Assembly (NCBI GenBank): GCA_934249265.1
Contig: CAKQKQ010000003.1
Span: forward strand, 35,737 to 99,736
DNA: 64,000 nucleotides
From: an uncultured Clostridia bacterium
GTDB taxonomy: Bacteria > Bacillota > Clostridia > Christensenellales > Borkfalkiaceae
Direction of reading: 5' to 3'
The translations under genes were made by a program, and so were the position numbers. Below are positions 60,691-64,000 of the stretch, one piece after another; the stretch's first letter is position 1; each line of letters starts with the position of its first letter. The notes beneath the pieces are model-generated. The model made no database searches. It saw only the letters and a list, made by a program, of their open reading frames with translations, and was not told where the DNA came from.

Positions 60691-61607
60691 ATTCTACTTT
60701 AAATTCGCAAAAAACTATGCAAAATCGCTCAACTTCTTACACTCAAGAAAATATTAAAAACAAATTCGTAGACAAAACCGAATTTACCGCGGCGCACGTT
60801 TTCCCTTACGGCAAGTTGTGGGTCGACCACCCGTTTATCGAAACCGATTGGATGCACGCGCACAACCATTTGGAAATAGGCAGATGCGTAAAAGGCTCGG
60901 GCACGTTTAACGTTGACGACAAAGTTTTACGTGTGCAAGCGCCGTGTTGCGCTGTTTTATACGAGGGCGAGTGGCACTCTGCGCAGACCAACCCTTACGA
61001 CCAATGCGAGTGGAATTATTTATATATCGATTTGAATTATTTTTTGTCTCGTTCGAGCGACGACATACTTACGCGCTTTACCCGTTTCGAGTGGCAAAAT
61101 TACGACTTCCCCACCATTATGCAAAAGTCGGAATTTCCAGAAATATCCGCGCTTATCGACTTGATATTTTACGAGGCGTCAAACCCGAGCGAAAACACCG
61201 ACGACGTGTTGACGGGGCTTATCGTCGCGCTCGTTACGATGCACCGCCGCACCATGCGCGAAGGCAAACGAAGAGTTGCCGACAAGGTGATTATGGAGAG
61301 AATTTCGCCCGCAATAGCCTATATCGGCGCGCATTATTCCGAAAAAGTCACGATAGAACAACTTGCCGCAATTTGTTTTACGAGCGTAGCGACGCTGCGG
61401 AGAGATTTTTACGCATTTTCGGACTTATCCCCTCAAGAGTATTTGCATAAAGTGCGAATAAAAAACGCAGCCGTTATGCTGCTTACAACAAGTAAATCTA
61501 TACTTGAAATAGCCAACGACTGCGGATACCCCACTATTTCTTGCTTTAACCGCCAATTTTACCACGCGTACGGCGTTTCCCCGAGAGAATACCGCAAAAA
61601 GACGTAA
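60684..61607 (+). CDS. AraC family transcriptional regulator
   Basis: 307 aa. N-terminal cupin sensor (about 40-170) with HAHNHLEIGRCVKGSG typical of sugar-sensing AraC proteins; C-terminal tandem HTH domain (about 205-305): VTIEQLAAICFTSVATLRRD and SILEIANDCGYPTISCFNRQ, ending SPREYRKKT. It lacks a ribosome site; the promoter predicts a leaderless message. Divergent from the intracellular ARH gene, so it most likely controls the ARH/binding-protein/esterase operon in response to a sugar product. Confidence 0.93.
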   Translation: MPNSTLNSQKTMQNRSTSYTQENIKNKFVDKTEFTAAHVFPYGKLWVDHPFIETDWMHAHNHLEIGRCVKGSGTFNVDDKVLRVQAPCCAVLYEGEWHSAQTNPYDQCEWNYLYIDLNYFLSRSSDDILTRFTRFEWQNYDFPTIMQKSEFPEISALIDLIFYEASNPSENTDDVLTGLIVALVTMHRRTMREGKRRVADKVIMERISPAIAYIGAHYSEKVTIEQLAAICFTSVATLRRDFYAFSDLSPQEYLHKVRIKNAAVMLLTTSKSILEIANDCGYPTISCFNRQFYHAYGVSPREYRKKT

Positions 61608-61939
61608 CATAATATATTGATATTTAAAACAATTTGACGTGATTTTACATTTTAATAATCGAATATTTATTATATGACGTGGCGATTTTCGTTTTAGTTT
61701 GTCCACATATCAGTCGTATATCGGCGGACGAATATCCGTGCGATTTTATATTTTTATTTATCTAAATATCGAGTTGTTTAATTTTCCATATATCGGCGTG
61801 ATTTTATATTTTAATTAGTATATAATTAATCGATTAACTATTGATTTTTGTCTTTTGGTGTGATACAATATGGATACTGCTTTAAGCAATCGAAATGTTA
61901 TTAACGATATATCAGTCATTCGTTACAAAGGAGAATGTA
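61608..61939. other. Intergenic region with degenerate direct repeats
   Basis: No gene seen. CGTG-GATTTTATATTTTAAT-type units recur at 61638, 61678 (weak), 61737 and 61797, spaced about 40, 59 and 60; TATATCGGCG recurs at 61717 and 61789. No clear terminator for araC. Confidence 0.55.
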
Positions 61940-63217
61940 ATGCAAATAGCGATAAAGATCTTGTCTATGATAGGCACGATTATTACGGTTTTAGTTGCAT
62001 ATAAAACCGTGTATGCGGTTCTGGGTTTTTTCGCCACAAAAAAATATAAACCCACCGAGAATAAACATAATTACGGCATTTGTATTGCGGCGAGAAACGA
62101 ACGGGCTGTAATTAAAAACTTTTTACAAAGTGTAGAGTCTTGCGATTACCCTCTAGACAAACTTACCGTTTTTATATTGGCACATAACTGCACTGACGAC
62201 ACGGCAAACGTAATAAGGGAATATGCCGCTTCTCAAGACAAATTGAAAGTCGTGGTTTACGAATATAATAATCCCGACGAAAGGACTAAAGGTTTTGCAT
62301 TAAAAAAACTGTTTGAAGACATAAAAGAAGATTATACTATAGAGGCGTTTGAGGGATATTTCGTATTCGACGCGGACAACGTAGTCGCTAAAAATTATTT
62401 TACCAAAATGAACGAGGCATTTGACGAAGGCAATAAAATAATTACTTCGTTTAGAAATTCTAAAAACACAAACAGAAATTGGATATCATTCGGTTATGCG
62501 ATGCACTGGATTCGCACATGCTTAAACGAAAACAGAGGCAAAAGCCTTATTAATATCGCTTGCCGTGTGCAAGGAACGGGATTTTTATTCGCAAACGAAC
62601 TTGTAAAAAATGGCTGGAACTACACCTCGTTTACCGAAGATAGAAGTTTTTGCTCGGACGCGGTCGTACAAAACTACAACATTACATATTGTGATGATGC
62701 CGTGTTTTACGACGAGCAACCCTATCGACTTAAAGTTGCTTTTAGGCAAAGAATCCGTTGGGCGAAAGGACATTTGCAATCTGCCGTTGAAAACTGTCCT
62801 AAACTATTGAAAAATATGTTTAAGCCTAAAATACATTTTTTAAGCACATATGATTGCTTTTGGCTGAATTTCCCGAGACAAGTCGAAAGCGTAATAAGAA
62901 AAATTATCATTTTTATATTGAAAATAATTATGGCTGTTATGGCGGCTAATTTGGTCGGTTATTTAAAAGCCGCATTAATTATTTACGCAACAGGGTTGTT
63001 AAAAACTTGGCTACGAGCATTTGGAAATATATTATTAGTGTTTATACGATACGGAAAAAAGATAGAAAAATGCAACTTTTTTAAACTTCTATTTTATATT
63101 TTCATGTTCCCGTTTTTCGATATAATAGGCAAATGGACCACATACATTGCTCTATTTGCAAAAGTCGAATGGAAGCCAATCCCGCACGACACCGTTGTTG
63201 ACGTAAACAAATTGTAA
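61940..63217 (+). CDS. Membrane glycosyltransferase family 2
   Basis: 425 aa from the ATG at 61940, chosen for the AAAGGAG site 6 nt upstream; an earlier in-frame ATG has none. One N-terminal helix (about 5-28), then a GT-A catalytic domain: IAARNERAVIKNFLQSVESC, DADNVV (metal-binding DxD), FTEDRSF (TED catalytic base) and QRIRW (QxxRW), the set of processive cellulose-synthase-like enzymes. Three to four C-terminal helices follow. It probably extrudes or builds a polysaccharide; the sugar is not readable. It has its own terminator. Confidence 0.92.
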   Translation: MQIAIKILSMIGTIITVLVAYKTVYAVLGFFATKKYKPTENKHNYGICIAARNERAVIKNFLQSVESCDYPLDKLTVFILAHNCTDDTANVIREYAASQDKLKVVVYEYNNPDERTKGFALKKLFEDIKEDYTIEAFEGYFVFDADNVVAKNYFTKMNEAFDEGNKIITSFRNSKNTNRNWISFGYAMHWIRTCLNENRGKSLINIACRVQGTGFLFANELVKNGWNYTSFTEDRSFCSDAVVQNYNITYCDDAVFYDEQPYRLKVAFRQRIRWAKGHLQSAVENCPKLLKNMFKPKIHFLSTYDCFWLNFPRQVESVIRKIIIFILKIIMAVMAANLVGYLKAALIIYATGLLKTWLRAFGNILLVFIRYGKKIEKCNFFKLLFYIFMFPFFDIIGKWTTYIALFAKVEWKPIPHDTVVDVNKL

Positions 63218-63267
63218 AAACCGTATATTTCGATATTTTGCCTAAAACTAATTTTGACAAAATTTAA

Positions 63268-63305
63268 CCCCCGACTGTGAATTAAAAAACAGTCGGGGGT
63301 TTTTA
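63268..63305 (+). terminator. Terminator of the glycosyltransferase gene
   Basis: CCCCCGACTGT / ACAGTCGGGGG 11-bp perfect stem, 10-nt loop, TTTTT tail, about 50 nt after the stop codon. Confidence 0.9.
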
Positions 63306-63324
63306 TCGTTTTTATTAATGCGGT

Positions 63325-63510
63325 ATTGTTTTTATTACCTCTTTGCCGAATTTATCTTTTTGTTAAGACTTGCCGCATTTTTCGTTTTTTAATGCGTTAT
63401 CTTTTCATTAACGTTTCTCCGCAATTTATTGTTTTTATTACCTCTTTGCCGAATTTATTGTTTTTAATTAAGACTTTGCCGAAATTTTACTACGATTTTG
63501 CGAAATGGCG
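63325..63510. repeat. Direct repeat with 103-bp period
   Basis: A 30-nt identical core (ATTGTTTTTATTACC followed by TCTTTGCCGAATTTA) occurs at 63325 and 63428; similarity continues for about 60 nt (TTAAGACTT-GCCG). Both copies are followed by a TTTTT block. Confidence 0.75.
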
Positions 63511-63561
63511 GCATTTTATTTTGTCTGTTTATCTATTTCACATTTATTTATCTACTTCTTA

Positions 63562-64000
63562 CTATTTATCGCTTTGGTCTGCTGAAAGAGAAAACGGTTC
63601 GTCGTCGACGGAAATGTTTTTAAGTTTGCTCGATATCATTCTCGACCTAACGCCGATAAGCGTGTCTAAATCGTTGTTCGCTAAATTCAATTTTCTTTGA
63701 ATTTGCGTCAAAATATCATTGAATTTATCGAATTCGCTCTTGACCGCACCCAAAATTTTCCACACTTCGTTGGACTTCTTTTGTATGGTAAGCGTCCTGA
63801 ATCCCATTTGCAAACTGTTTAAAAGCGCGGACATAGTGGTAGGTCCGGCAACGGTTACGCTGTATTTTTGCTGTAATTCTTCAATTAAACCGAGTTTTAC
63901 CACTTCGGCATACAGCCCCTCTATCGGCAAAAACATAACTGCAAAATTGGTTGTTTCGGGCGGGCAAACGTACTTTTCCTTTATATCCTTCGCCATACCC
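63562..64000 (-). CDS. rmuC: DNA recombination protein RmuC (N-terminal part outside window)
   Basis: C-terminal part of about 146 residues; the frame is open to the right edge, so the true start is outside, and the methionine at 63996 is internal. Recognised by the family phrases AKDIKEKYVCPPETTNFAVM, FLPIEGLYAEVVKLG, YSVTVAGPTTMSALLNSLQMGFRTL and the coiled-coil end. RmuC proteins carry a PD-(D/E)XK-like nuclease core and limit recombination between short inverted repeats; interesting in a region so rich in such repeats, though no link is shown. Confidence 0.92.
   Translation of the reverse strand, partial: GMAKDIKEKYVCPPETTNFAVMFLPIEGLYAEVVKLGLIEELQQKYSVTVAGPTTMSALLNSLQMGFRTLTIQKKSNEVWKILGAVKSEFDKFNDILTQIQRKLNLANNDLDTLIGVRSRMISSKLKNISVDDEPFSLSADQSDK

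Larger units (their letters stand above)
63218..63561. other. Intergenic region with terminator and 103-bp direct repeat
   Basis: Terminator at 63268-63305, then a T-rich direct repeat (63325-63510) listed separately. No gene seen. Confidence 0.6.

Noticed and set aside
1..64000. tRNA, rRNA, insertion sequences or prophage
   Set aside because: No cloverleaf-like segments with a GGTTCGA loop in intergenic DNA, no transposase, integrase or phage structural proteins were recognised.

Overview
The window reads as chromosome from an uncultured, moderately AT-rich Gram-positive of the Clostridia type, probably a gut anaerobe. Supporting signs are strong AGGAGG ribosome sites, a CotF-like spore-coat pair, RicT/YaaT next to holB and tmk, DegV, short FeS ferredoxin, and many very large surface lipoproteins with InlB-type (Listeria-Bacteroides) repeats, GLUG repeats and BspA-like leucine-rich repeats. 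I cannot name the species. Most genes are on the minus strand; the exceptions are the XRE regulator, serS, one MFS transporter, the AraC regulator and a glycosyltransferase. No rRNA, tRNA, CRISPR array, insertion sequence or prophage was seen.

Layout, left to right. 1-14.5 kb: a peptide-acquisition block with an oligopeptide ABC importer (oppC partial, oppB with a large extracytoplasmic insertion, oppA), a small InlB-repeat lipoprotein, a 2,499-residue cell-surface subtilase with leucine-rich repeats, and a small membrane protein from a near-leaderless promoter. 15-29 kb: three giant lipoproteins (1,408, 1,295 and 1,370 aa), two of them paralogues. 29.7-32.2 kb: two unknown membrane proteins, one divergent from an XRE repressor with two clear 17-bp operators, and a ferredoxin. 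32.3-41.3 kb: housekeeping genes ricT, holB, tmk, an unknown anchored protein, greA, a short alaS, cysS and divergent serS. 41.7-48.2 kb: HEAT-like protein, DegV, MFS transporter, CotF-like pair, small membrane proteins and a SecB-like protein. 48.3-61.6 kb: a probable glycan-utilisation locus with a GH2 enzyme and MFS transporter, a 1,414-aa secreted esterase, a surface binding protein, a secreted and an intracellular ADP-ribosylglycohydrolase-fold protein, and a divergent AraC regulator. 61.9-64 kb: a membrane glycosyltransferase and the C-terminal part of rmuC.

Two things stand out. The AraC/ARH/esterase/GH2 locus pairs cytosolic and exported ADP-ribosylglycohydrolase-fold enzymes with surface binding modules, which suggests that this fold is used to degrade an extracellular glycoside. 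The intergenic spaces are unusually rich in short-period degenerate tandem repeats (about 22-25 bp in several places), and one structured repeat of about 140 nt is present in two intergenic regions 24 kb apart in opposite orientation. Three secreted proteins also share a Gly-Cys plus membrane-helix plus basic C-terminus that may be a sorting or anchoring signal. All calls are from reading the sequence alone; no database search was run.
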